Shown one piece after another: positions 8,221 through 17,537 of a stretch of 64,000 nt of DNA. Position numbers and translations under genes: made by a program. A model generated the notes under the pieces. The model ran no database searches, was not told the DNA's origin, and saw only the letters and a program-made list of their open reading frames with translations. This stretch comes from Slackia sp. (GTDB lineage: Bacteria > Actinomycetota > Coriobacteriia > Anaerosomatales > Anaerosomataceae), in the NCBI GenBank assembly GCA_020725885.1, contig DYEA01000014.1, positions 1 through 64,000 on the forward strand. Reading direction: 5' to 3'. The number at the start of each line of letters is the position of its first letter. Position 1 is the first letter of the stretch.

Positions 8221-8249
8221 ATTGTAGCGAGCCGCGCGCGGGCTGTCTA
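8221..8249 (-). promoter_or_regulatory. sigma-70-type promoter of tRNA-Asp
   Basis: TAGACA (8249-8244), a 17-base spacer and TACAAT (8226-8221) on the minus strand. The predicted start is about 25 bases before the mature tRNA 5' end. Confidence 0.7.
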
Positions 8250-8259
8250 GATGCCCCGG

Positions 8260-8718
8260 CTACTTCGGCTTGCCGGGCACCGTGCCCGCTTCGTAGAGCT
8301 CCTCGACTAAGATCTCGGGCCCCGCCATGCGGATCGACATGCCCTCGAAGCGGCGCCCCACCGCGATCACGACGGAGCCCTCGAGGTCCCACAGCTTCTT
8401 CTCCCACGCGTCGGCGTTCGCGATGACGGCGACGACATCCGACGCGCCCTCCGCGGCGCCGTCGCTTCCGACGATCGCCCAGAAGCCGCCCTCGAGGTCG
8501 ATGCGCGCAAGCCGTCCGAGGGCCTGCACCCGCCCGTCGGGGAGGTCGGTGAGCCCCGGGCTGCGCGGCTCGGGCACTGCCGGCGGCATCGTCTTCGGAG
8601 GCATGCCGGAGGAGCCGCCACCGGTCGCGTCCGGCCGCTCCGCCGGGCCGCCGGCGCAACCCGTCACGCCCGCCACCAGCAGCAGCGCCGCCACCGCGAT
8701 CTTCGCTACGCGTCGCAC
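8260..8718 (-). CDS. hypothetical lipoprotein
   Basis: A 152-residue secreted lipoprotein. A GTG start at 8718 sits behind GGAAGGAAG. The N terminus RRVAKIAVAALLLVAGVTGC is a lipoprotein signal peptide with lipobox VTGC, so C21 would be lipidated. A Pro/Gly/Ser-rich linker (about 24-52) precedes a small globular part with LGRLARIDLEGGFWAIVG and ADAWEKKLWDLEGSVVIAVG, which looks like an OB-like beta domain. The family is not recognised. It diverges from ppcA and points toward tRNA-Asp. Confidence 0.7.
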   Translation of the reverse strand: MRRVAKIAVAALLLVAGVTGCAGGPAERPDATGGGSSGMPPKTMPPAVPEPRSPGLTDLPDGRVQALGRLARIDLEGGFWAIVGSDGAAEGASDVVAVIANADAWEKKLWDLEGSVVIAVGRRFEGMSIRMAGPEILVEELYEAGTVPGKPK

Positions 8719-8798
8719 CGCTCTTCCTTCCTTGCGCGCCTTCTGGGAATCTACCCCTGAGACGCACGTGCACCGCCCGCGGTTCCCAAGGAGGTCCG

Positions 8799-10259
8799 AT
8801 GACGCGCATCCCGCGCTGCATGAGCACCCAGCATCCCGACAACGCCTCGGTCCCGTTCTTCGCCTCGTCGCAAGTCCTCGCCGGCGAAGACGAGATCCGC
8901 GAGGCCTACTACGCGTACTCGCACCTGGGCTGCGACGAGCAGATGTGGGACGTCGAGGGCAAGGAGATCGACTCGTTCGTCGTCAAGAAGCTCTTGAGCT
9001 ACTTCGAGCCGTACTTCCGCACGCACACGCTCGGGGAAGAGGTGCGCCTCACGCTGCGCGTCCCGAACCCCGCCGTCGAAACGGCCGAGGCGAAGGTGCT
9101 TCTCGAGACGCTGGAGAGCATCCCGCGCTCGTACGACGCGGCGCGGCTGTTCTACGGACGCGACGTCGCGCCGATCTTCGAGGTCATCTTGCCGATGACG
9201 ACCTCTACGGCCGAGGTCGACCGCATCTTCCGTTACTACGCCGACTTCATCGTCGGCCGCCAGCACCAGCCGGTACGGCCCGGAGACGTCACCGTCGCGG
9301 AGTGGGTCGGACCCACCGCGCCGGAGCGCATCGAGGTCATCCCGCTGTTCGAGGACGTCGAGGGCATGTTCCGCGCAGCCGACGTCGTCGAGGAATACCT
9401 GCGCGACAAAGACGTCGCAGACCAGCGGGTGTTCCTCGCACGCTCGGACACCGCGATGAACTACGGGCTCGTGGCCGCTGCGCTCGCCAACAAGGTCGCG
9501 TTGCAGCGGCTCGCGGCGCTGTCTGAGCGCATCGGGGTGGGCATCCACCCGATCCTCGGCATGGGCTCGGCGCCGTTCCGCGGCGGGCTTCGGCCCGACA
9601 CCGCCGAGCGGGTGGGCAGGGAGTACCCGAGCGTCGTGACGTTCACGATCCAGTCGGCGTTCAAATACGACTTCCCGCCTGAGGAGGTGCAACGCGCGGT
9701 CGCGCACCTCAAGTCCCGCGAGATCGGCGCTCCGACGCCCATCGACGAGGAGCGCGTCCGCGACCTCATCGAACGCTACAGCGCGGCGTACCGCGAGCAG
9801 GTGACCGCGCTCGCACCGGCCATCAACCGCGCCGCGGCGTTCGTGCCGCGCAGACGCGCCCGCAAGCTCCACGTGGGGCTGTTCGGCTACGCGCGGCAGA
9901 TGGGAGCCGTCACGCTGCCGCGCGCCATCTCGTTCACCTGCGCCGGCTACTCGCTCGGCGCGCCGCCCGAGCTCCTCGGCATGGACGCGCTCACGGACGA
10001 AGACCTGCGGTTCGTGCGGGAGGCGTACCCGTCGTTCGACGCGAAGGTCGCGGAGGCTCTCGCGCACGCCGACTTGGGTTCGCCCTACTTCCCCGAGCCG
10101 ATCCGGCGGGCGCTCGTCCGCGCAGGCTATGACGTCGAGCCTGACGCCGCGCACCTCGAGCTCGTACGCCGCATCCGCGAGGCGCTCGCGGCCGGCCAAG
10201 ACGCGATGGTCCATGACCTCGTGCTGCAGGCGGCGCTCGCTCGGCGCTTCCTCGGGTGA
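8799..10259 (+). CDS. ppcA: phosphoenolpyruvate carboxylase, archaeal type
   Basis: A 486-residue protein recognised as the short, archaeal-type PEP carboxylase, which makes oxaloacetate from PEP and bicarbonate. The start MTRIPRCMSTQHPDNASVP is the family signature, and the length is about half that of the bacterial enzyme. Further blocks are DVEGKEIDSFVVKKL, LFEDVEGMF and the glycine-rich GMGSAPFRGGL. A strong AAGGAGGTC ribosome site fixes ATG 8799. Its role is anaplerotic supply of the TCA half-cycle. It is followed by a B12-binding protein after 53 bases on the same strand. The archaeal type is uncommon in bacteria but does occur in some anaerobes. Confidence 0.93.
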   Translation: MTRIPRCMSTQHPDNASVPFFASSQVLAGEDEIREAYYAYSHLGCDEQMWDVEGKEIDSFVVKKLLSYFEPYFRTHTLGEEVRLTLRVPNPAVETAEAKVLLETLESIPRSYDAARLFYGRDVAPIFEVILPMTTSTAEVDRIFRYYADFIVGRQHQPVRPGDVTVAEWVGPTAPERIEVIPLFEDVEGMFRAADVVEEYLRDKDVADQRVFLARSDTAMNYGLVAAALANKVALQRLAALSERIGVGIHPILGMGSAPFRGGLRPDTAERVGREYPSVVTFTIQSAFKYDFPPEEVQRAVAHLKSREIGAPTPIDEERVRDLIERYSAAYREQVTALAPAINRAAAFVPRRRARKLHVGLFGYARQMGAVTLPRAISFTCAGYSLGAPPELLGMDALTDEDLRFVREAYPSFDAKVAEALAHADLGSPYFPEPIRRALVRAGYDVEPDAAHLELVRRIREALAAGQDAMVHDLVLQAALARRFLG

Positions 10260-10312
10260 CGCGGCCCTCCGCGCGGGGTAGGAACATCCTGGAACCGACG
10301 AGCGGGGGCGCC

Positions 10313-10963
10313 ATGGACGACAACGCGGACCGCGCGGCCGTCGCGCGAGACCTGATGAAGGAGATCGACCGCCGCATCGGCGCCTACGACCGCGCTGGCG
10401 CCGTCGAGGCTGCGCTCCGGGCCGCCCGCGAGGGCGTCGTGAGCGTGCCCGAGCTGCACACACTCGTGCTCGCGCCCCTCATGGCGCTCGTCGGAGCGCG
10501 GTGGCAGGCAGGCGAGACCGAAGTCTGGCAGGAGCACCACGCGACGGGGATCGTCCGCACGATCGTCGAGTCCTTGGCGCCGCTCGTGCACGAGCAGGCT
10601 GCCCAGGTTCCACGCAACGGACGCACGGCCGTGCTCGCCTGCCCGCCGGAGGAGATGCACGACCTGGGGCTGCGGATGCTGCTCGACAGGTTCTTGCTGG
10701 CGGGCTGGAACGCGCACTTCCTCGGCGCCGACGTGCCCCAGGAGGAGATCGCGCTCGCCGTCCGAGCCCTTGAGGCCGACCTGCTCGTGCTCTCTGCGGC
10801 AACCCACTACCACCGGCTTCGGCTGCGCGCGCTCGTCGACGGGCTGCGCCAGGCTGCGCCCGGGCTGCGCGTCCTTGTCACCGGCTCGGCGTTCGCGCAC
10901 GGCCACGACGGCTGGGCAGACGACGAGGTGCTGGCGCCGGCCACGGACCTCCAGGAGCTGTGA
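10313..10963 (+). CDS. stand-alone cobalamin-binding protein with CarH-like adenosylcobalamin pocket
   Basis: A 216-residue protein made of a four-helix bundle (about 1-95) and a B12-binding Rossmann domain (about 103-216). The lower-ligand histidine is H116 in EMHDLG, followed by FLGADVP as in corrinoid and CarH-type domains. The helical part contains W64-x9-E74-H75, with V71 between them. This is the W-x9-EH pattern that caps the 5'-deoxyadenosyl group in CarH/LitR photoreceptors. The histidine that follows the tryptophan in CarH is Q65 here. No MerR DNA-binding domain is present. ATG 10313 follows GGGGG. It lies six bases before an ABC permease gene, suggesting co-transcription. It could instead be a methyltransferase-type corrinoid protein. 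Confidence 0.82.
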   Translation: MDDNADRAAVARDLMKEIDRRIGAYDRAGAVEAALRAAREGVVSVPELHTLVLAPLMALVGARWQAGETEVWQEHHATGIVRTIVESLAPLVHEQAAQVPRNGRTAVLACPPEEMHDLGLRMLLDRFLLAGWNAHFLGADVPQEEIALAVRALEADLLVLSAATHYHRLRLRALVDGLRQAAPGLRVLVTGSAFAHGHDGWADDEVLAPATDLQEL

Positions 10964-10969
10964 GCGGAG

Positions 10970-12109
10970 ATGCTGCCGCTCAAGATCGCGCTCAGGTTCC
11001 TGAAGACCTCGCCCGTGCAGTCCGCGCTCATCGCCGCGGGCATCTCCGTCGGTATCGCCACGCAAGTCTTCGTGGGGTCGCTGATCACGAGCCTCCAGGC
11101 GTCGCTCGTCGAGCAGACCATCGGCTCGACGCCGCACGTCACCATCCAGGCGCAGGAAGAGGGCGAGCCGGTCCGGATCGACGACCGGGTCTGGCGCGTC
11201 GTGAGAGAAGACGCGCGGATCGAGCCCGGCGCTGCGGTGGCGGTCCGCGTGACCAACGCGCTCGCGAGCGACGGCGAGCAAAGCGCGACGCTCCTGCTCA
11301 AAGGCGGCGACCTCGACGGCCTGGATGCGATCTACCGGCTTCGCGAGCGCGCCGTCTCAGGCACGCCGCGCCTGCGCTCCGACGACATCGTCATCGGCAC
11401 GGCGCTCGCGAAGAAGTTCTCGTTGGCGCCAGGCGACCCGCTCGCGCTCTCGCTTCCTGACGGCTCGCGCCGGACGCTCCGGGTCGCCGCGATCGTCGAC
11501 CTGGGGTCGGAGGCTGCCAACGAGCGGCAGGCGTTCGTGAACGCCGGGCTGCCGCGCTCGGTGCTCCGCTGGCGCGCGGACGAGTTCACCGCGCTTGAGG
11601 TGCAGCTGCTCGAGCCGTTCGATTCGGCGGCGGTAGCCGAGGACTGGCGGCGCCGCTTGCGGGAAACGAGCGTCGTCGAGTGGCAGGGCCAGAACGCCGA
11701 CCTGCTCACAGCGTTGCAGAGCCAGTCGTCGTCCTCGTACATGATCCAAGCGTTCGTGCTCGTCGCGGTCGCGCTCGGCATCGCAAGCACGCTCGCGATC
11801 TCCGCGGTGCAGAAGACGCGGCAGATCGGCATCCTCAAGGCGATGGGCATGGGCGATCGCCAAGCGAGCCGCATCTTCCTGTGGCAGGCGGCGGTGCTCG
11901 GGCTCGCAGGGACTGCGGGCGGCGTCGGGCTCGGCTTCCTGCTGCTGTGGGGGTTCTCGTTCGCGCCGGTGCAGTTCTCGATCTCGCCGGAGCCGACCTT
12001 CATCGCGCTTTCGGCGAGCATCGGCATCACTGTCTCGATGGCGTCCAGCATCATCCCGGCGAGGCGGACGAGCCGCGTCGACCCGATCGAGGTGATCCAG
12101 GGTGGCTGA
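10970..12109 (+). CDS. ABC transporter permease, FtsX/MacB/LolC family
   Basis: A 379-residue permease with the four-helix MacB/LolC topology. TM1 lies at about 18-40; a large extracytoplasmic domain fills about 45-250; TM2 to TM4 lie at about 255-280, 300-330 and 345-367. The segment KTRQIGILKAMGMGDRQ and the tail RRTSRVDPIEVIQGG are typical of the FtsX-like domain. Such transporters extrude lipoproteins, peptides or drugs, or act as mechanotransmitters. It overlaps the ATPase gene by 8 bases. No periplasmic adaptor gene is adjacent. Confidence 0.88.
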   Translation: MLPLKIALRFLKTSPVQSALIAAGISVGIATQVFVGSLITSLQASLVEQTIGSTPHVTIQAQEEGEPVRIDDRVWRVVREDARIEPGAAVAVRVTNALASDGEQSATLLLKGGDLDGLDAIYRLRERAVSGTPRLRSDDIVIGTALAKKFSLAPGDPLALSLPDGSRRTLRVAAIVDLGSEAANERQAFVNAGLPRSVLRWRADEFTALEVQLLEPFDSAAVAEDWRRRLRETSVVEWQGQNADLLTALQSQSSSSYMIQAFVLVAVALGIASTLAISAVQKTRQIGILKAMGMGDRQASRIFLWQAAVLGLAGTAGGVGLGFLLLWGFSFAPVQFSISPEPTFIALSASIGITVSMASSIIPARRTSRVDPIEVIQGG

Positions 12110-12836
12110 GACGGGGATCGGGCCAGCCTCCCGGCCGCTCGTCGAGGCGGTCGGGCTGACGCGCGTCTACGGCGAGGGCGAGACGGCGACCGTCGCCGTC
12201 GATGGCGCGACCTTCGCGATCGCCGAAGGCGAGTTCCTCGCGCTCATCGGACAGTCGGGCTCAGGCAAGTCCACGCTGCTCAACATGCTCGGCTTGCTCG
12301 ACACGCCGACGGCGGGCTCGCTGCGCTACCAAGGCGACGGCGTGAGCGGCCTGCCCAAGGCCGAGCGAGCGCAGCTGCGAAACCAGCTCATCGGCTTCGT
12401 CTTCCAGTTCCACCACCTGCTGCCGGAGTTCACCGTGCTCGAGAACGTGCTCATGCCGGCGCTCGTCGCGGGCGCCAGGCCGGCCGAGGTGCGAGACAGG
12501 GCCATCGAGACGCTCGAGCTGCTGGGCATCGTCGGGCTCGAAGACAAGAACGCCAACCAGCTCTCCGGCGGCCAGAAGCAGCGCGTGGCGATCGCGCGCG
12601 CCTTGCTCAACCGGCCGGCGATCGTGCTCGCCGACGAGCCGACGGGCAACCTGGACACGACGAACACGGAAGCGGTCTACGACCTCTTCCGCACCATCAA
12701 CCGCGAGCTGGGCACGGCGTTCCTCATCGTGACGCACGACCGCTCGGTCGCACAGCGCACCGACCGCATCATCGAGATCCGCGACGGCAAGATCATCGGC
12801 GACGTGCGCAACGAGTACCTGACCGGCGGATCCTGA
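12102..12836 (+). CDS. ABC transporter ATPase, MacB/LolD family
   Basis: A 244-residue ATPase partner of the preceding permease. Walker A is GQSGSGKS, the Q-loop region is FVFQFHHLLPEFTVLENV, the signature LSGGQKQR, Walker B IVLADEPTGNLD and the switch histidine lies in THDRS. This pattern is diagnostic of the LolD/MacB/FtsE group. Translation starts at GTG 12102, inside the permease reading frame, indicating coupling. It is the last gene of the ppcA, B12 protein and ABC run. Confidence 0.93.
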   Translation: MAETGIGPASRPLVEAVGLTRVYGEGETATVAVDGATFAIAEGEFLALIGQSGSGKSTLLNMLGLLDTPTAGSLRYQGDGVSGLPKAERAQLRNQLIGFVFQFHHLLPEFTVLENVLMPALVAGARPAEVRDRAIETLELLGIVGLEDKNANQLSGGQKQRVAIARALLNRPAIVLADEPTGNLDTTNTEAVYDLFRTINRELGTAFLIVTHDRSVAQRTDRIIEIRDGKIIGDVRNEYLTGGS

Positions 12837-12892
12837 GCTGCTCTTGTCTGCGGCTTGCGCCAGCCTGTCGCAACCGAAAGCATCGGCGCCGG

Positions 12893-12921
12893 TTGCCGAG
12901 CTGGGCGGTTCATGCTATATA
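12893..12921 (+). promoter_or_regulatory. sigma-70-type promoter with extended -10
   Basis: TTGCCG (12893-12898), a 17-base spacer and TATATA (12916-12921), with an extended -10 TGC just before it. It lies 32 bases before the ATG of the desulfidase-like gene and probably drives that gene plus the two ABC genes. Confidence 0.72.
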
Positions 12922-12953
12922 GGCTTTACTGATGTGAGCCATAAGGAGCCGCA

Positions 12954-13469
12954 ATGCCATCTCTTCCCCGGCGCTTCGCTCTGGTCGCGCACTGCCTGCT
13001 CGACCCGTTGGCCAAGGTCCGCGGCATCACCAACAGCGATGACGGCGTACAGACGGTGGCCGCACTGATCGGCGAGGGCGTCGCGCTGGTCCAGCTTCCC
13101 TGCCCCGAAATCACCTATCTCGGCGCTCGCCGCTGGGGAATGACGTACGAGCAGTACGACGTGCCGGCATTCCGCAAGCACTGCCGGGACCTGCTGCAGC
13201 CGATCGTCGACACCGTCGCTGCGCTGATCGACGGTGGCGCCGTCATAGACCGCCTCGTCGGCATCGACGGCAGCCCGAGCTGCGGCGTCTCGAAGACCTG
13301 CCGGGGCTACTCCGGCGGTGAGCCGGAAGCGGTTTACGGGGCGACTGAAACCGCCCAGCACGCGCAGATCTCAGCAGGGCCGGGCGTGTTCGTCGAAGTG
13401 CTGCTCGACATGCTCAGAGAGCGAGGCGTCGAACCTCCCATCTCCGGAGTCCCAGAGGATTCTCTGTGA
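12954..13469 (+). CDS. TudS/DUF523-related putative desulfidase
   Basis: A 171-residue protein resembling the TudS-related (DUF523-like) desulfidases, which use a 4Fe-4S cluster held by three cysteines to remove sulfur from a substrate. Candidate ligands are C14 (VAHCLLDP), C50 (QLPCPE) and C110 (IDGSPSCGVS); C77 and C116 are extra. The start at ATG 12954 follows AAGGAG. It opens an operon with an amino-acid-type ABC importer, so it may process an imported sulfur compound (inference). The substrate is unknown. Confidence 0.75.
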   Translation: MPSLPRRFALVAHCLLDPLAKVRGITNSDDGVQTVAALIGEGVALVQLPCPEITYLGARRWGMTYEQYDVPAFRKHCRDLLQPIVDTVAALIDGGAVIDRLVGIDGSPSCGVSKTCRGYSGGEPEAVYGATETAQHAQISAGPGVFVEVLLDMLRERGVEPPISGVPEDSL

Positions 13470-13503
13470 CGTGCGGACCAGGAGCGACCAGAAAGGAGCA
13501 GGA

Positions 13504-14334
13504 ATGAGGAACTTCACGACCGCGGTGCTAGCGTTGATGTTGGCGCTGGCGCTGCCTCTGGCAGGATGCGCCTCCAAAGCGCCCGAGCAATCCGGCGGCA
13601 CCAGCGAAAGCACCCAGCAGGACGCTTCGCTGCAGACGGTCCTCGACCGCGGCGAGATCATCGTCGGCCTCGCGCCCTTCTACGCGCCGTTCGAGTCGAC
13701 GAACGAGCAGACGAAGGAGATCGAGGGCTTCGACGTCGACCTGATGAACGCGATCGCTGAGAAGATGGGCGTCAGGGCGACGTTCAAGCCTGCTGAGTGG
13801 CAGGCGCTGCTCGGCGGGCTCGGCAAAGGCGATTACGATCTGATCTTCTCTGCGATGTCGAAGAAGGAAGCTGCCGAGGCAAATGTGGAGTTCTCAGACG
13901 TCTACTACCTCCTTCCTGACGTGATCATCGTGGCAAAGGGGAACCCGAAGGCGATCGCGTCGAAGGACGACCTGAAGGACAAGGTCGTCGGCGTGCAGCT
14001 GGGCTCCGGCAGCGAGCAGCTGGCCGACAAGCTCACCACCGAAGTCGGCTTCAAGGAGCTCAAGAAGTACAAGCTCACCCAAGACGCGATGAACGATCTG
14101 AAGGCCGGGCGCATCGACGCGGTGATCGCTGGGTACACCTTCGCCCTTGAGCAGGCGAAGGTCGACCCGAGCTTCGAGGTGTCAAGCGAGCCTCTGGAGA
14201 CCGCGGAGCTCGTCGGCGTCTTCCGCAAAGGCTCGACCACGCTGGTTGAAGCCTTCAACCAGGCGCTTGCCGACGTGAAGGCAGACGGCACGTACGACGC
14301 GCTCGTCAAGAAGTGGCTCACGATCGAGCAGTGA
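13504..14334 (+). CDS. amino-acid ABC transporter substrate-binding lipoprotein
   Basis: A 276-residue family-3 solute-binding protein. The signal peptide MRNFTTAVLALMLALALPLAGC has lipobox LAGC, so C22 would be lipidated. The mature part shows IIVGLAPFYAPFE, EIEGFDVDLMNAIAEKMG and a later VGVQLGSGSEQ, all typical of polar amino-acid binding proteins. AAGGAG upstream fixes the start. It captures a ligand outside the membrane and hands it to the permease encoded 69 bases downstream. The ligand is unknown; linkage to a desulfidase and to the cysK/isc genes suggests a sulfur amino acid (inference). Confidence 0.9.
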   Translation: MRNFTTAVLALMLALALPLAGCASKAPEQSGGTSESTQQDASLQTVLDRGEIIVGLAPFYAPFESTNEQTKEIEGFDVDLMNAIAEKMGVRATFKPAEWQALLGGLGKGDYDLIFSAMSKKEAAEANVEFSDVYYLLPDVIIVAKGNPKAIASKDDLKDKVVGVQLGSGSEQLADKLTTEVGFKELKKYKLTQDAMNDLKAGRIDAVIAGYTFALEQAKVDPSFEVSSEPLETAELVGVFRKGSTTLVEAFNQALADVKADGTYDALVKKWLTIEQ

Positions 14335-14354
14335 CACGCGAGGTACGGCTCACA

Positions 14355-14390
14355 GCGAGGCGGGGCGGCGAAGCGGCGGCCCCGCCTCGC
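14355..14390 (+). promoter_or_regulatory. intercistronic hairpin between binding protein and permease
   Basis: Arms GCGAGGCGGGGC (14355-14366) and GCCCCGCCTCGC (14379-14390) form a perfect 12-bp stem with a 12-base loop. No U tract follows. Such hairpins often stabilise or partly terminate the message so that the binding protein is made in excess over the permease. Confidence 0.55.
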
Positions 14391-14403
14391 CGCAGGAGGC
14401 AGC

Positions 14404-15066
14404 ATGGGTAGCGCGCTCCAGTGGCGCATCATCCTGAATTGGGTCCCGGACTTGATCGACGCAGCAGGGCTTACGCTGCGGATCACAACGATGTCGTTCG
14501 CCGTCGCGCTCGCTATCGGGCTGTTGGTCGGCATCGTCCGGAGCAGGCCCCATCGGCTGAATGCCCTGGTAGCCGCGTACGTCGAGTTCTTCCGAGGCAC
14601 GCCGCTGCTCGTCCAGTTGTTCTTCATCTACTACGGCTTGGCCCAGGTCGGCATCGTGATGAACGCCATGACAGCGGCCGTCGTCGGTCTCGGGTTGAAC
14701 GGAGGGGCCTACATCTCCGAGATCATACGGGGCGCGCTAGCCGGCATCGAGAAGGGCCAGTACGATGCCGCCCATGCGCTCGGCATGTCCCGGCTGTCCA
14801 CGTTGAACAGCGTTATCCTGCCCCAAGCGCTGCGCATGGCGACGCCTCCGCTCGTCAACGCGTTCTCTGCCATGCTGAAGGACACCTCTCTCGTATCGCT
14901 GTTGGCGATCACCGAGATGATGAACATCGCCAATCAGATCTACTCGCGAACGTTCCGCGCGTTCGAAATCTTCGCCGTCGTCGCGCTGACGTACTTCGTG
15001 CTGACCTTCGCGTTCTCTCTGCTGAGCCGAGCTCTGGAGCGCCGGCTGGCTATCGGGCAGGCGTAG
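14404..15066 (+). CDS. amino-acid ABC transporter permease (HisM/GlnP family)
   Basis: A 220-residue permease of the polar amino-acid importer family, with about five membrane helices. The opening segment LTLRITTMSFAVALAIGLLVG, FRGTPLLVQLFFIYYG and the cytoplasmic EAA-type loop (IEKGQYDAAHALGMS) are diagnostic. It follows the binding-protein gene. No ATPase gene follows; the next gene lies on the opposite strand 4 bases after its stop, so the ATPase must be supplied from elsewhere. Confidence 0.9.
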   Translation: MGSALQWRIILNWVPDLIDAAGLTLRITTMSFAVALAIGLLVGIVRSRPHRLNALVAAYVEFFRGTPLLVQLFFIYYGLAQVGIVMNAMTAAVVGLGLNGGAYISEIIRGALAGIEKGQYDAAHALGMSRLSTLNSVILPQALRMATPPLVNAFSAMLKDTSLVSLLAITEMMNIANQIYSRTFRAFEIFAVVALTYFVLTFAFSLLSRALERRLAIGQA

Positions 15067-15070
15067 CCGG

Positions 15071-16026
<956 letters not shown>

Positions 16027-16030
<4 letters not shown>

Positions 16031-17079
16031 GGCTCCCACCTCTCAAGCACGCCGCCGCCGAGGACGGCGTCGTCTTCGTACAGCACAACCGACTGGCCTG
16101 GCGCCGTCGCCTCGTGCGGCTCGTCCAGCGTCACCATGACAGCGCCGCCCTCGGACCGTGCCTCGCACGGAAGAGGCCGTGCCCGGTAGCGAAGCACGGC
16201 AGAGCACCGCGCTGTCGCGTCTGAAGCGCGCCACACCGCGTCTCGGAGCACGAACCGCCGGGCGAGCAGGCTCTCCGGCGAGCCGACGACCACGACGTTG
16301 CGCGCCGCGTCGAGGGCGATCACACGCCACGGTCCGCCCGGGCCGCCGATACCGAGCCCCTTGCGCTGCCCGACCGTGTACCTCGCGATGCCCGCGTGGC
16401 TCCCGACGCGCTCGCCTGCGCGCGTCTCGATCGGGCCCGGCCGCACCGCGTCCGGCCGCCTCGCCGCCACGAGCGCGACGTGGTCGTCCGCGAAGCAGAC
16501 CTCCTGGCTCTCGGCGCGCTCCGCGACGGGAAGACCGAGCGCTCCGGCGCGCGCCCGCACCTCAGGCTTGCGCATCCCGCCGAGGGGAAAGAGCGTGCGC
16601 GCGAGCGCGTCGTCGGACAGCCGGTACAGGAAGTACGACTGGTCTTTCCCGCGGTCTGCTGCGCGTGCGACCAGACGGCTTCCCGCAGGCGTCGTCACGA
16701 CCCGGGCGTAGTGGCCAGTCGCGACGAAATCGCACCCGAGCGCATCCGCCCGCGCGAGCAGCGCGGCGAACTTCACCCGCTCGTTGCACACGACGCACGG
16801 GTTCGGCGTGCGGCCGGTCGCGTACTCCTCCACGAACGGCGTCACCACCTCGCGCTCGAACGCCTCGGCCACATCCACGACGGTGTGCTGGACGCCGAGC
16901 AGTCCCGCCACCCGTCGCGCTTCGGCGACGCCGTCCTCCCCGCAGCACGGCCTCCCGTGGATCTCCGCGATCCCGAGGCGCAGCGTCGCGCCGACGACCT
17001 CGTGTCCCTGCTCGAGGAGCAAGGCGACGGCGACCGATGAGTCGACGCCTCCGCTCATCCCGACGAGCACGCGCGCCAC
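16027..17079 (-). CDS. mnmA: tRNA-specific 2-thiouridylase
   Basis: A 350-residue enzyme that makes 2-thiouridine at position 34 of Lys, Glu and Gln tRNAs. The PP-loop SGGVDSS (9-15) binds ATP. The catalytic cysteines are C98 (NPCVVCNERVKF) and C195 (SQEVCFADD). Other family blocks are ATGHYAR and KDQSYFLY. The sulfur donor is expected to be the cysteine desulfurase encoded two genes upstream. The C terminus is slightly short but ends with the usual GGGVLE strand. Confidence 0.95.
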
Positions 17080-17085
17080 CGGTCG

Positions 17086-17526
17086 TCACACCTCGCCGTC
17101 GTCCTCGTGCGGATCGAAGTGCGGGTCGTCCGACACGATCGGCCCTCCGATCGGCTCGCGGCCGTGCTTGACCAGGTAGTCGTCGACCGCGCGCTTCAGC
17201 CCGTCGGTTGCGAGCACTGAGCAGTGCATCTTCGCCGGCGGCAGGCCGCCAAGCTCGTCGGCGACCTGCTGCTTGGTTATCGCGACGGCTTCTTCAAGCG
17301 TCATGCCCTTGGCCATCTCCGTGACGATCGACGAGGTGGCGATCGCCGCGCCGCACCCGAGCGTCTGGAACTTGATGTCCTCGATCCGGTCCTCAGCGAC
17401 CTTGATGGTGATCTTCATCACGTCGCCGCAGACGGGGTTGCCGACCTCGCCGACGCCGTCGGCGTCTTCGATCACACCGACGTTGCGGGGATTGGCGAAG
17501 TGATCCATGACCTTCTCGCTGTACAT
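17086..17526 (-). CDS. iscU: iron-sulfur cluster scaffold protein, IscU/NifU N-terminal type
   Basis: A 146-residue scaffold on which 2Fe-2S clusters are assembled with sulfur from the neighbouring desulfurase. Cluster-ligand cysteines are C33 (NPVCGD), C58 (TLGCGAAIA) and C102 (KMHCSVLA). The start MYSEKVMDHFANPRNVG is the family consensus. An acidic, histidine-containing tail (DDPHFDPHEDDGEV) extends beyond the usual end. It starts 11 bases after iscS and is followed by mnmA after 6 bases. Confidence 0.94.
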   Translation of the reverse strand: MYSEKVMDHFANPRNVGVIEDADGVGEVGNPVCGDVMKITIKVAEDRIEDIKFQTLGCGAAIATSSIVTEMAKGMTLEEAVAITKQQVADELGGLPPAKMHCSVLATDGLKRAVDDYLVKHGREPIGGPIVSDDPHFDPHEDDGEV

Positions 17527-17537
17527 CTGCGCCTCCG

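Noticed and set aside
13318-13503. Extended start of the amino-acid binding protein at 13318
   Set aside because: It would overlap the desulfidase gene and destroy the lipoprotein signal; AAGGAG and the lipobox support 13504.
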